Origin: Schizophyllum amplum
Lineage: Eukaryota; Basidiomycota; Agaricomycetes; Agaricales; Schizophyllaceae
Direction: 5' to 3'
DNA length: 64,000 nucleotides
Assembly (NCBI GenBank): GCA_007026445.1
Contig: VDMD01000002.1
Span: 1,550,001-1,614,000, forward strand
The notes under the pieces are model-generated. The model was not told where the DNA came from, did not search any database, and saw only the letters and a list, made by a program, of their open reading frames with translations. A program made the position numbers and the translations under genes. Numbering within the stretch: position 1 is the first letter of the stretch; every line of letters starts with the position of its first letter. Shown piece after piece: positions 34,013 to 47,655 of the stretch.

Positions 34013-37000
34013 ATGGCGTCCACGCCGTCCACGATGTACTCCAGCTTCATGTCCGGCGTGACCACCCCGCTGTCCTCCACCGGCACCCTCACCACGCCCC
34101 CCTCCCCCAAGTTCTCCGGCATCCAGACCGCCGTTCATCAGAACATCCTCTATGGGAACCCGCGCATCCAGCCCGCGCATATCATCGAGTACATCGCATC
34201 GCGCAGCGCCAACACCTCTGCCGTCTATGTCTACGATGTCTCCGAGCAGGCTGGCTTCGGCACCCTGACTAAGGAGTGGACGCATTCCCTCGAGAAGACC
34301 GCCCCCGCGATCGACGTGCAGACCAGAGCAGGCGCTGGTCTCAGCCTCATTGGACGTCTCTCCCAGGGTACCAGCCACGACACGGGGGCTGTCCTTACGG
34401 CGTACACCACGCCAGCAGGCCTCGCCACCATGGCCCCCTCCCTCGCCTACCTACCCACTGCTTCGGCCGCGAGCCGGTTAGTCCTCCAGGTCAGTATTGC
34501 ATCATACCTCCCCTACATGCAGTAGCTCATGCATTCATCAGGTGCCCAACATCACCACTGTCGGCGAGACGTTCGCTCTCTCTCCCACTCTGGCTTCGCT
34601 CTCCGCGACCTTGCCCCTCCTGCCCGAAAACGTCGCCGTCCTGCTCTCGGCTAGTCCACAGCAGTCGGTCGACTTTGCCGCCATCTCGTACAAGCTCCCT
34701 ACCCAGCATGTCGTGCACATCTTCGATCAGCACTCGACCAGTCGCGAGTTCGGCCACTCAGTTACGCCGCTCTCGAGCACGGTGAAGGATGGGTCGGTCC
34801 AGGAGGTTCTGGCCAAGGCTGGGTACTCGTTCTTCGAGTACAGCGGCGACAGCGCGGCGGAGACCGTCACTGTCGTTCCCAACGGGCCCCTGGCTCTCGC
34901 CGTCAAGTCCGCTGCGAAGTCGTCCGGCCTGGGCGTACTCGTCGTGAACGTTATCCGTCCGTGGGATGAAGTTGCTCTTCGCGCCGCGCTACCTGAGAGC
35001 GCCAAGAAACTGATCGTCTTCGACGACGTCCCTGTCGCGTCAGCTCAAGGCCCTTTGTTCACCGACGTATTCGGCAGTGTCCTCGGCGCCGGCATCACCG
35101 TCGATGGGCACCGGACCACTCCGGCCGTCACCCAGGGGTACCTCAACAACCCGAGCACGCTGGTTGAGTATCTTACGAGCGTCGCACCGAGCCCCATCGC
35201 GGCGATCAGTACCGACCTCGCTAAGAAGCTCATGTTCTTCGGCACGCCCAGCGCAGCCCTCACGACGCTCCCGCGCCTCGTCGAGGACATGTTCGCGTCG
35301 CACAAGTCCATGGAGGCGCGCTTGCTCACAGACTATGACGTCTTCTCCAAGAAGGGTGGCATCAGTCTCGACCGCATCGTTCTCTCCAAGTCGGCGACGG
35401 ACCTCGTCCCGATTTCAGTCTCCGTCCCCCTGGCTACGGAGCCGCAGGGGCAAGCTGACTTCATCGCCGTTCTGGATCAGACGCTGTTGAAGGGCCACAG
35501 CGTTCTTGCATACGCGAAGCCCGGCGCGGCCGTCCTCGTCGTCAGCGGCTGGACGCCGGAGGAGCTTTTGGCAAACCTTCCGGCCGAGTCTGCCCAGGTC
35601 GTTATCAAGCGTCAGCTCCGCGTCTTCAGCATCAACGCGAAGGACATCGCCAGCAAGATCGCTGGTGCCGCTGGTCCTGCGCTTGACGCTGTGCAGACCG
35701 TCATCGTCCACCTCGCCTTCCTCAGGCTGTACCTGGGCAACAACGCGACCGAGGAGCTCGTTGTCAAGGCCGCGCGCGCTGTATACGAGGAGGTCATTCA
35801 GGGCTTCGCGCTCAACAAGATCGGCGCGCACGCCTGGGCCGGTCTTCAGGAGGCCTACGTCACGGCGCCGGAGCCCACCGAGTCGCCTGCTCCCCCTCTG
35901 CAGCCGTTCGAGGTCAACGCCATCGCCATCGCGTCCGAGGACGGCGAGACGGTCGTCAACGGCGCGCACATCGCGTCCTGGCACGATGCTGCCAAGCACT
36001 TGCTCTTTCCCTCTGTGTTCGCGACGGAGGCAGAGGCGTCGGACGAGCAGTACCCCCAGATCCCGGAGCTGCGTCCGGAGGTCCCCGACCGCACCTTCCT
36101 CGTCACCACTACCGTCAACCGCCGTCTTACGCCGATGGACTACGACCGCAACGTCTTCCACCTCGAGTTCGACACCAGCGGCACGGGACTCAAGTACGAG
36201 ATCGGCGAGGCGCTGGGTGTCCACGGGTGGAACGACGAGCAGGAGGTGCTCGACTTCTGCAACTGGTACGGCGTCGACCCGAACGCGCTCGTCACTATCC
36301 CAGTCAGCGCGGAGGACGACAGACTGCACACGCGTACGGTCCATCAGATCCTGCAGCAGCAGATTGACCTCTTCGGGCGTCCGGGCAAGTCCTTCTACAC
36401 CGATCTTGCCGATTTCGCGACGAGCCCAGTCGAGCGGTATGCGCTCCTGTTCATCGGTTCTGCGGAGGGCGTGTCGACGTTCAAGAAGCTGAGCGAGAAG
36501 GACACGGTCACCTTTGCGGACGTCTTGCACATGTACCCGTCTGCAAAGCCGCCCATCGAGGTGCTCTGCACCCTTGTCGGCGACATCAAGCCCCGTCACT
36601 ACTCGATTGCGAGCGCGCAGGCCGTCGTTGGCGATAGCGTCCACCTGCTCATCGTGACCGTTGACTGGGTGACTCCAAGTGGTGAGTCTGGTCACAGTAG
36701 TGGGAGAATCGATTGCTGACGATGAGCGCAGGTACTCCCCGCCTTGGCCAGTGCACCCGCTACCTCTCTGGGCTGAAGATTGGGCAGAAGGTTACTGTGT
36801 CCATCAAGCCCTCCGTTATGAAGGTCAGTAGCCGTTCCCATGCTTGCTGGCCGTAGTCACTGACGCACTTCACTCCCACGCAGTTGCCTCCCTCAAACAT
36901 GCAGCCTCTTATCATGGCTGGTCTCGGTACCGGCGCTGCGCCCTTCCGCGCCTTCCTCCAGTACCGCGCCATGCTCGCCAGCAAGGGCGAGTCGATCGGC

Positions 37001-37357
37001 CCGGTGTACTACTACTTCGGCTCGCGCCACCGGCACCAGGAGTACCTGTACGGCGAGGAGATCGAGGCATGGATCACCGACGGCATCGTCTCTCGCGCTG
37101 GCCTTGCCTTCTCACGTGACGGGAACAAGAAGGTGTACATCCAGCACAAGATGCTCGAGGACGCGGAGGATTTGGCGCGCATGCTCACCCAGGAGGAGGG
37201 CGTGTTCTACCTGTGCGGTCCGACCTGGCCCGTACCCGACGTCTACAACGCGCTTGTGGGTGCGATGGTGAAGCGCGGCGACCACACCGAGGAGAGCGCT
37301 GGGCAGTACCTCGAGGATCTCAAGGAGCTCGAGCGCTACGTTCTCGAGGTGTACTAG
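34013..37357 (+). CDS. MET10: Sulfite reductase [NADPH] flavoprotein (alpha) subunit
   Basis: Flavoprotein that passes electrons from NADPH to the sirohaem subunit for sulfide production in sulfur assimilation. Four exons (34013-34489, 34542-36681, 36732-36823, 36884-37357) encode 1060 residues, the usual length of fungal Met10. The N-terminal half resembles a pyruvate:ferredoxin oxidoreductase-type domain (LAVKSAAKSSGLGVLVVNVI, RPWDEVALRAALPE). The C-terminal half is the ferredoxin-reductase part: PMDYDRNVFHLEFD, GEALGVHGWN, the FAD motif RHYSIASAQ, the NADPH-binding stretch GLGTGAAPFRAFLQYR and YYYFGSRHRHQEYL, ending ELERYVLEVY. No N-terminal flavodoxin domain is visible, as in yeast Met10. 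An upstream in-frame ATG at 33989 is less likely. Confidence 0.96.
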
Positions 37358-37999
37358 GGGTCGGGTCTCGCGGTGTCATTATTGGATTCGTCATGGTTCT
37401 ACATACATTCTACTTTATCCTTCCATAGAGTCTATCCGTTCTGTCTATATGCATGTACATTTGCTGTCATCACTATCGTTGTCGAGCAATATACGAGCGC
37501 GCTATTGTTCGAAATTCATCCTCTACTTATGGCCAAGGAATCAGGATGCAAAAATACATGCCGATATGGCTGTTACATCGCAAATATAGGGTAGGGCTTC
37601 CATTGCCAGTTGACGCTTGTTGACTACTCGACGCATCCATCAGGGCATCGGCTTCGGAGTGCTCTGTTGGGAGGCCCGAGTCAGTGTCTTGAAGTTGAAC
37701 TGGGTGTTGGCTTGCCTCGACAGAAGGTTGAGGATATCAACCATTCATCTCTCACGTTCAGGGAGTTGCTGTATGACTAGGAGACCACGCCGAATGGTAC
37801 AGTTGGCTGACAAATACAGCGGCACCGTTGTGGTTTGGTCGTGGTGACGAGGCGGACAATATAAACGGCTGAGCGCCACAAACCTGTCTTCTGGGCACCA
37901 CGAGGCTCGTCAAAATGGAGATAGCGCTGCGGTATATAAGCTGGTCATCCTGTCGTCTGCTGCCGCAAACCCCCTCGTACAACTGAGCTGCCTGACGCC
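37358..37999. other. Intergenic 640 bp
   Basis: Holds the MET10 3' UTR (AT-rich to about 37600) and the promoter of the next gene, with TATATAAGC near 37935, about 65 bp before its ATG. No further gene seen. Confidence 0.45.
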
Positions 38000-38907
38000 A
38001 TGAAATCGCCTACAAGCAAGTCCCCAACACGTTCGAATGTCCCGCCAGGCTTTCGGCCCACACCCAGGCCGAAACATGACATCGAACATATGACCGACAT
38101 CCGCGAGCTCAACGACCTTTACAACTTCAACGAGCGTATTCTAGCATCTCCGTGAGCGGGCCTTGTACTTGAAATGGATCGGAGAACTTACAGGCCGCGC
38201 GTTCATCAGGGACGCATCCACATCTTCGTATTTCCCCAGGATATCTGCCGAGCAACTAGCGATCAAGTCCCGCCTTGTCGACCTGCAGGGCGTCGAAGCA
38301 ATCAATGCTGGTCTCATGCGCACCAGCATTCGCCATGATGAGCCGGAAGCGAGCTCACGCGCTATTGAAGCCAAACGCAAGGCAATCTCCCGATTTGTGC
38401 GTCCATTGTTCTCAGCCACAGCTATACAAGCTGATTCGTTTTCTTCAATCATAGGCCAATAATCACGAACACTCCACTGGTCGCAAAGGCGTTGTTGCCC
38501 TTGGCCTGGATGAAGCTGTCGAGCTTCAGCGTCAGTCGCATGCTGCCGAAGTCCAGCGCCAGCAAGCGGCTCAGGCCCGAAGAGAACGCCTAGGAATGCC
38601 GCCTACCAGAGACGAGACATTGACCAAGAAGGAGCGCGAAGCACGCATATGGGCGTTTATGTGCGTACTATCAGTCTCGCACCTCCACACTCGCTGACCA
38701 TCGAGCAGGAAACATCAACCAACTGATTCAGATCTCGAAGACGAAGATGATTATGACTCCGACGACGACGATCCAGCCACCTGGTTTGACGACGAAGAGG
38801 GCGACGGCGTGAAGGGCCAAAACATCGTCGAACCCGATGCAGAGGACTACACCGACATCATCCGTGTCGATACCCACAGGATGAACTATAATATCATCGA
38901 GCATTGA
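38000..38907 (+). CDS. Uncharacterised protein with acidic C terminus
   Basis: Four exons (38000-38151, 38210-38396, 38455-38660, 38709-38907) join in frame to 247 residues. The N-terminal part reads IEHMTDIRELNDLYNFNERI and then SSYFPRISAEQLAIKSRLVD and LQGVEAINAGLMRTS, which look helical and conserved. The middle is rich in Gln, Arg and Ala (VELQRQSHAAEVQRQQAAQA), probably a coiled coil. The C-terminal part is very acidic (DLEDEDDYDSDDDDPATWFD) and ends HRMNYNIIEH. No signal peptide or membrane helix is present. The pattern suggests a nuclear scaffold or chromatin-linked protein, but this is only a guess from composition; I do not recognise the family. Confidence 0.78.
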
Positions 38908-39120
38908 AGTGCGCCATCTATGAACATGTATCTGAAGTGTACAGTATGTATTATCACGACTGCAGGCTCCATTCTCCCGCCTTGACGATCCGCCTAGTGC
39001 ACTCTCATACGTACGTATGCGGACGCCGGACCCTCCGACAGCACGACGCAACGAACCAAGGTTACTCGGAACACCGCTTCGCGCGCGCTCGTGCTCTTCA
39101 ATTCGGCCGCCACGTCTGTT

Positions 39121-41452
39121 TCAAGGCGTGTAGATGAAGTAGGGATTTCTGCGAGGTATATGTCGTCAGCATATTGTTGTGCACAACATGTTACAGCTAA
39201 CTCACTCTTTGTCCGTTAGGTCGGCGAATGCATGGCGCTCCCGCTCACGCTGGACGTCCGCGTCGGCCCATCCGTTCTGGGTCTGTAACGCAACAAGCGC
39301 CTTCCGTCGGCGGACGTTCATTCGCAAGTTGATTGCCCGAAGCATCAACGCGATGATGAGAGACGCGATAAGGAGCACCAAGATGGCGATCTTCCCCGGT
39401 ATGTAGTCGGGGGCATCCTTGGCGAGGAAGATCTCGGTGCCGATGATATTGCCGACGCTGAACGAGACGAGGGTCATGGCGTTCACGGTATTCTTCTTGG
39501 TGTGGCCGCTGGTGTTGCTGGCATTGTAGGAGTAGATGGCGGCGAGTGCGCTGCCGTAGGTCCCAATGATGTAGATGGCTTGTAAAATCGTCAACGGGTT
39601 AGACGATACGTCGATGAATTGACTGACCGAAGAGGAGCACGGCCTTGTTGCCTGAGTCATTCAAGCCCACCAGAATGGCTATAGAACGTCAGATAAAGCA
39701 AGCACTCGGGCAATAGCCCGCGACGTACCAGCACCGATGATGGTCGGGGTCACTGCAAAAACCACAGGAAGCATGCGTTCGCCCTGGAGTATAGTACGCA
39801 ATCAGGTCGTAAATTCTGTGACGGCAAGATAAACACCCTACCTTCCTGTCCGAGAACCAGGCCAATAATATCGTCGACAGCGACTGTGTGAAGCCGGCAG
39901 GCGTAGACAATATCAGAGTCTGCTTCGACCTACCCGTAGGGTAAGTTACATTCGCAGGAACAGTCGCTTCCGCTCACGTATAGCCGAAGCTTTTGATGAC
40001 CAGATTGCTGACTGGAACCAGGTATCAACGAACGAACGTGTAGAATCTTCGCTGCTCACAATTGCTGAGGGCACCATTCGGTATGGCCGCTGTGGAACAA
40101 GGATCAGTATCTCAATCCTTCAGTCCATATAGTTAATGGCTACTCACTGACTAGGGTCACCAAGACAATGAGCCACGTCCGCACATCCGATGCCGCTTCG
40201 CGGATTTGTGCCGGCTTGAGTTTGTGGTTCTCCGTGCCGCTTTGGTCGTCGCGCACGCGCTCCAGCGCTGCGATACGCTCCTCTGGGGTGAGGAACCACG
40301 CATGCACGGGCGAGTCGGGCATCCAGATCAAGACGCAGATGCCCACCACAATTGCGAGACCGCCGAGCAGAATGTAGATGATCTGGTAAGGTGCGAGACG
40401 ATGTCCATCATCGAAGGATATTCCCTGCCAGCAGTCAGCACGGTCGACCGCACCACGTTTGACTAACGCTTACATATGCCACAAAACCGCCAAAGATCTG
40501 CGTTAGGCCGTTCTGAGTCCGAGGTCAGTCGGAGAAAACATAGACTATTTCGTTGCCTTACCATAACGTAGAACCACGAGATGCGTGTAGCCTGTTCGTT
40601 CTTCTTGTAGAACATGGTGATGATGAGGATGAGAATAGGCGCCACACAACTCTCCAGCATGCCTGCGCGCGTCAGACCCGCGATGGTATAGCGTAAGCGA
40701 TAGACCGACCTAGAAGGATACGCAGAGCGAAGATGGCGCCAAACGATGTCCCCGCCGCATGCAACATAAGCACAATTCCCCATAGAACGATATTCACGCC
40801 TTTTGCGATGAGCCGGCAGCCGCGCTAAGACCATTCGCACATACCTAGATATTTCCCGACGCGCATCTTCTGAGATATGTAGACAGTGGGGAATTCCCAT
40901 ACGAGAAAGCCTGTACGTTCATCGATTAGCGCTAGACGCCGCTTCATTCCGTCGCTCACGCACCGAGGTAGAAGGCCATTGAGACAAGATTATACTCTTG
41001 CCCCGTGATGGGAAAGCCCATGATACTGCCGTTCGATACCGCGTCAGTATACGCGCTAAAAGCGAGGCAGATGCACATGCCTCGCGTAGTTGAGCGACGT
41101 CTTATCTCTGACAACACCCGTAAGCCACAGGACCCAAGACTGACGCCCTAACTAGCGTACAGGTACTGCGAGAAGTAGACAGCAGCACAGAGAGGCGGTA
41201 TCGTGAAGTCCTGCACGACGATGAACTTGTTAGCACTCGCCGAGTCCGAGGTGACAGACCACGCACCAATTTGCGCCTGAGCCTTGCGTTGTACTCTTCC
41301 GAGAACTGGGCTGTGCGCTCCTTGCCCACAAGTTTGAGGGCCTCATCACCGCTCGACATATCGACGGCGTCCGTGATGCTGTTGGCTTGGTGTTCGGAAT
41401 CCTCGACATTGTGCTTGGTCTCGGAGATGGATGCTTCTGGCGACCTGTCCAT
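39121..41452 (-). CDS. MFS transporter, Dal5-like (allantoate permease/ACS family)
   Basis: Plasma-membrane anion:cation symporter of the Dal5/Tna1 type, which in fungi take up allantoate, nicotinate, vitamins or dipeptides. The start ATG at 41452 gives MDRSPEASISETKHNVED, a hydrophilic N terminus. Helices include YFSQYLDKTSLNYASIMGF, VSMAFYLGFLVWEFPT, ILLGMLESCVAPILILI with FYKKNEQATRISWFY, and FGGFVAYGISF. The central loop is VWIMPDSPVHAWFLTPEER-like (WMPDSPVHAWFLTPEERIAA). The second half includes FTQSLSTILLAWFSDRKGER, SNTSGHTKKNTVNAM and SVGNIIGTEIFLAKDAPDY. It ends DLTDKENPYFIYTP after a final intron, with TGA at 39121-39123. The substrate cannot be read from sequence. Confidence 0.9.
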
Positions 41453-41966
41453 GCCAGCTTGCGTTGGATGGGAGGGGAAAAAGAGGGCGAGTAGCTGACG
41501 TGGGATGACCTTCGAGGCGACTTACTTATGAATGTACGGGCTTATCGTGCATGCGTCAACCGCGGTTTCTATTCCATGACAGCAGCCAGTGAATGGAGTG
41601 TGTGAGAAGAAGCACGGCGGGCAACCTTTATTGGCTTTGGTCCCCATTTTGAGCCTTACACACCAGATATAGGCTGGGCGAGGGCAAGAAATGTCATCCG
41701 CGATTGGAACTAGCGTGCATTGTTGGAGGCACTTGGAGGTCCGAAGACGGCGCTGGATAAACGGCAATTCAAACAAGCTTTCGATACAGTCTGACGATCC
41801 TTACAAGCATCCTGTGTCGTGCCTTGTGCCCTTGTCGCGAGGCGCTGAAGCCTTGGCAATGAAGCTCTGCAGCGCGCAGCGACGAGCTCATAGAACTTTG
41901 TTCCAAATTATGCGTGTTGATGAGATTGAGCGATGAGATGTACAGACAGCAATGAAGAGCACTATA
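41453..41966. other. Intergenic 514 bp
   Basis: Separates the Dal5-like gene's start from the end of ERG10, both on the minus strand. It holds the transporter promoter and the thiolase 3' UTR. No gene seen. Confidence 0.45.
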
Positions 41967-43387
<1,421 letters not shown>

Positions 43388-43725
43388 ACTGCGTGAAAAA
43401 AGAGAGGTGAAGGGGCGAGACGAAGTGCGGAGGACACGCGCTCTTGCCAGGAGGACCATTGGAGTTTATATAGCCAATTTCAAGTGATCCGATAAGATAA
43501 TTCGTCTGCTCGTACGATTGACGCGAATGCGATCTCAGCGGCGGTCAATCCTTAACAGACGGCAGACAGCGAACACCAAACGAGCAACGAACGAGGTCGA
43601 TCAAAGCAAGAGATTGCGCAATGCGAAGGACGACGATGTTTATAACTCGCCGTCACCGGCTGGATCAAGCATGGCAGCCGGGTCGCATGACATGACTGTC
43701 GCACATGATTTTCTAGCGCAACAAT
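43388..43725. other. Intergenic 338 bp
   Basis: Lies between the ERG10 start and the ATG10 stop, both minus strand. It should hold the ERG10 promoter. No distinctive feature seen. Confidence 0.4.
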
Positions 43726-44469
43726 CTACGTATTGTACGACTCCTTGCCTTGCTGAAGGTCGACGATACTGCTCAATACCATGAACCAGGCCTTCAAAGT
43801 CCGCGTCAAGCACCGCTCTCGCGAGTCCCCATCATCGCACTGCAACTCCGACACGATCTCGCGCAATGCTGTGGCCGTCTCGCACGGGTGCAGGTACCAG
43901 CATGGCGTCCCCAGTATAGGATGGTCGCCTTGAGACAGAAGGGGAAACGTGGACGCCGATGGTGTTACAGCGAATGAATTCCTCTCCGTCGTTTCGAAAG
44001 CTGCCGGTCGGAATAAAGACGTCCGAACCAAGTCGTCTATCCGTAAAGGGCTACCTCCTGCATACGAGTTCGTCAGGCTGACCATCCGCAGGGCTATTGA
44101 AAGCTTACCGGAATCATGTATAGTGAAATAGAAAGCGGGTACTTGAAATCCCGCGGAGTAGACAACATACTGATGACAAGACAAAGACTGTTCGATGTCG
44201 GACTGTGACGCTGCGGCATCGTCCGAGATAGCTAGCTCGTCCGACTGTAATGCGTCGATGTCCGAGCCCACGTAAGACTTAGATATATCTTCTATTGCAC
44301 GTTCTCTAGTCATTCGGGCGAGGTAGCCATACCCGGCCAAGCATTGGTAAGGGGCTGAATGAGACGACGCAGGGTGTTCATTCCAAGACCATCCGGTAGG
44401 TGTGCGACCACCAGAAGGGCCAGAAGCATAAGCCTTGCATGCGACCTCAAAGTCGGCGCGCGAGAACAT
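43726..44469 (-). CDS. ATG10: Autophagy E2-like enzyme ATG10
   Basis: E2-like enzyme that conjugates Atg12 to Atg5. A single exon encodes 247 residues. The core reads CHQYVVYSAGFQVPAFYFTI with the typical FYFTIHDSG strand, then PLRIDDLVRTSLFR, and the catalytic segment HPILGTPCWYLHPCETA. The Cys of HPCET matches the active-site Cys of the Atg10 family. The C terminus carries LKAWFMVLSSIVDLQ, a helix seen in this family. The insert rich in Asp/Ser (about residues 60-95) between the first helix and the core is variable in fungi. It is divergent with eS1 at about 230 bp. The absence of introns is unusual among its neighbours. Confidence 0.87.
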   Translation of the reverse strand: MFSRADFEVACKAYASGPSGGRTPTGWSWNEHPASSHSAPYQCLAGYGYLARMTRERAIEDISKSYVGSDIDALQSDELAISDDAAASQSDIEQSLSCHQYVVYSAGFQVPAFYFTIHDSGKLSIALRMVSLTNSYAGGSPLRIDDLVRTSLFRPAAFETTERNSFAVTPSASTFPLLSQGDHPILGTPCWYLHPCETATALREIVSELQCDDGDSRERCLTRTLKAWFMVLSSIVDLQQGKESYNT

Positions 44470-44699
44470 GGTGCTGGAACGGGATCAGTGGCCACAGACA
44501 GAGATCGTGCGCCCTCGGCAGTTGCCGAAAACGAGCTGTAGTTCAGCCACAGAGTCACCTGCACACACGTGACGCGGACTTCGGGCCCTCACCGATCCAT
44601 CGACGCCGTCGCTGCGTCCAAAAGCCCTGCCAGTCCTCGCGGCACCCTTCAAGTTTTGCGGTCAAGACTTCCCCGCAAAACACACTCCATCGACCGAAC

Positions 44700-45677
44700 A
44701 TGGCTGTCGGCAAGGTCAATATGCGCGCGCAGAGCTATCGAGAGACACACGTTCTGACATATCCTCCAGAACAAGCGCCTGTCTAAGGGCAAGAAGGGTA
44801 TCAAAAAAAAGGTCGTCGACCCTTTGACGCGCAAGGGTGCGTTTATATGTGGCTGCAATATCAGCATATAAATCATCTATCGCAGAGTGGTATGATATCA
44901 AGGCGCCCTCCATCTTCGAGGTGCGGAATGTTGGCAAGACCATTGTCAACCGATCTCAGGGCTTGAGTGCGTGTCGATATCAGCTTGTTACCGCTAGACC
45001 TAATATCATCTTCCAGAAAACGCGAACGACTCCCTCAAGGGCCGAATCGTCGAGGTTTCGCTCGCTGATCTCAACAAGGACGAGGAGCAGTCCTTCCGCA
45101 AGATCAAGCTCCGTGTTGATGAGGTTCAGGGCAAGAACTGCCTTACCAACTTCCACGGCATGGACTTCACATCCGACAAGCTCCGGTCCCTTGTCCGCAA
45201 GTGGCAAACCCTCATCGAGGCGCACGTCGACGTGAAGACGACCGACGGCTACCTCCTCCGCCTCTTTGCCATCGGCTTCACCAAGCGCCGGCCGACGCAG
45301 GTCCGCAAGACGACCTACGCTCAGTCTTCGCAGGTGCGGGAGATCCGGAAGAAGATGTTCGAGATCATGACGCGGGAGGCGACGAGCTGCGACTTGAAGG
45401 AGTTGGTGCAGAAGTTCGTCCCGGAGGCGATTGGCCGCGAGATCGAGAAGGCATCGCGGAGCATCTATCCCTTGCAAAACGTCTACGTGCGGAAGGCCAA
45501 GATCTTGAAGGCGCCCAAGTTCGACGTCTCCAAGCTCATGGAGCTGCACGGCGAGTCGACCGACGTAAGCACATCTCATATAAGGACGATTATCAGTTCG
45601 CTGACCGCTTCTTGCAGGAGACTGGCACGAAGGTCGCGAAGGACTTCAAGGAGCCGGAGATCCTCGAGTCTGTATAG
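44700..45677 (+). CDS. RPS1: 40S ribosomal protein eS1 (RPS1/S3a)
   Basis: Structural protein of the small ribosomal subunit. Exon 1 is short (MAVGK), then [40 protein letters not shown] and NRSQG. The large exon carries [77 protein letters not shown] and [20 protein letters not shown]. The last exon completes [20 protein letters not shown] before TAG at 45675-45677. Length and every block agree with the eS1 family. Introns near the 5' end of ribosomal protein genes often carry regulatory or snoRNA content; none could be shown here. Confidence 0.96.
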
Positions 45678-45903
45678 GTTCTTTGCGCTCCCTCCCCTAC
45701 TGTATATCCTCTATGCTACCTCTATGTTGTGCTATGAAGGGACACGCAATTATGAACCATGCGACAACACCATCCTTAGCTCCGTTTTTGAGTCCGTAAA
45801 ATTTTTATGTGATCTGTCCAGACATCGGTACATGTGCATATGTACTGGAGTCCTTGATCTTCGACTTCCACTCTCTCGCTTGTCCCTCACCCTCAGTAGC
45901 GCT

Positions 45904-46609
45904 ATGTCCGACGTCGACTTCATTCGCAGCCATCTCACGGCGCACCCCGACTTCCCCAAGAAGGTACATCGCTAGGGCGTAGCTCATCGTTGCACGTTGA
46001 TTGATATTCATACGCGCAGGGCATTGTCTTCTTAGATATCTTCCCTATTCTGCGCAACCCCGTCGCTTTTGAGACCCTGATCACCAATCTCATGTACCAC
46101 CTCACTTCAAAGACGATCCCCTCATCACCGACCAAGAAGATTGACGTTGTCGTTGGGCTTGACGCTCGCGGCTTCCTCCTCGGTCCGATCGTCGCCCTGC
46201 GGTTGGGCGCCGCATTTGTACCCGTCCGCAAGAGCGGAAAGCTCCCCGGCGCATGCGTCAAGGCGTCTTATGAGAAGGAATACGGGACAGTGAGACATAA
46301 TCTGATGCAGTGGATGTGGAGCTGATTGGGCGGACAGGATGTCTTCGAGATGCAAGAGGACGCCATCACGGAGGGACAGACCGTCGTCGTCGTTGACGAT
46401 CTCATCGCTACTGGTGCGCTCATATCCTTGCTTTGGTGGATGTTCGTGCTCATTGATCTGTAGGAGGGTCTGCAAAAGCGGCAGGAGAGCTAGTGGCCAA
46501 GCGTGGCGGCAAGCTGCTCGAATACTTGTTCATTGTTGAGCTTCCCTTTCTCAAGGGCGCACAGCAATTGGACGCGCCCACGTACTCCATCGTCCAGTCC
46601 GACGATTAG
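45904..46609 (+). CDS. APT1: Adenine phosphoribosyltransferase
   Basis: Purine salvage enzyme converting adenine and PRPP to AMP. The ATG at 45904 gives [20 protein letters not shown], then an intron, and [20 protein letters not shown]. Other blocks are [35 protein letters not shown], the PRPP-binding loop [19 protein letters not shown] and [15 protein letters not shown]. It ends [11 protein letters not shown] with TAG at 46607-46609. Four exons with introns of about 50 nt. The gene starts only 226 bp after the eS1 stop codon, on the same strand. Family, length and motif order leave little doubt. Confidence 0.95.
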
Positions 46610-47655
46610 AGATGCAGCCCAGTATTGTTCCCGCACTGCCATCCATCGACACCATCTATCCCAGCTATCTCATCATCCTAGAGAATCTATCTGCGTGCTT
46701 GGGCGGACAACGGCATACGCACCTTGCCTCAACTGAATTCCCACCCGTCAACGGAGGCATGAACCACATTCGCCCATGTCGGATTATAGAATGTCGGTCA
46801 GTCATCTTCTCAGTTTGAACAAGCTTCCACATCGATGTGCGCCTCTGGTACGTGTTCACCACCATTTCACTCGATGCGCATGGAGGTACCATCAACACGG
46901 ATTCTATTGTCGATGGGTAGGGTCGACTCGGAGCTGCCGCTATACCGATTCTATCCTGTAGCTCGCTATCGCGTCGAGGTGCTTCTAATGACTCGGCTAC
47001 CAGTCCAGCGCAAGGGACTGTGGCCAGTCTCACTCCCGTGTAAAGGTCGTTATCCTTGCGGGTACGGCAGCTTCTCAGCGATTTGACAGCTCAAAGTGTT
47101 GAGGCAGTTTTTCTGTTCAACAGCATCAGTATTATACGTAGGGCGTTCTCAGGATCTGTCATCATTTGCACTGCGCTCATAACTGACCTGCCATTCTATT
47201 GTCACCTTGCTGTGATGCCGGAAGATACTGCAGGTCTTCGGTAAGACGCATGACCTCCTGCAGAGTATGTAGTAAATTCTGCCGGCCTGTTGCTGACCAT
47301 CAGTAACGCCGGTCGTGGCTGCTGTCAAGCTGCTGTCGCCGGTCGCTCACCTCCATGTCATGGGTTCGGCACTTAGGAAATGGACAGATAGACGACAAGA
47401 ACGTGCACAGCTGTACGAACTCGCCGGTCGTCCTTCCTGTCTTGCAGCACGGAAGACTTGTACCTCCGAGGCTAGCCGCAGCGGACGAGCACATCCCCGT
47501 TCTGAAATCCTGTCATGGGCAGGTTTATAAGGCTTCAAAGCGCCTTGCCCATTCCCCAGCAATTTATCTTCACCTCTACGCCTTGTCAACAGGTAAGCAA
47601 AGTATTCCACATATCATTTGACTGCCGGAATACTCACACTTCTTCAGCAGAAATT
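46610..47655. other. Intergenic about 1 kb, including a probable 5' UTR intron
   Basis: No gene is supported. Just before the next start codon, GTAAGC (from 47593) and TTCTTCAGCAG (ending 47650) form a plausible intron that would lie in the 5' UTR of the 190-aa protein. Confidence 0.45.

Noticed and set aside
35415..36695. Long antisense frame of 426 codons inside MET10, and a 328-codon frame at 35506-36492 in another plus frame
   Set aside because: They lie over a clear, conserved MET10 exon whose GC-rich third positions keep other frames open. Their Arg/Val- or Ser/Arg-rich translations have no domain.
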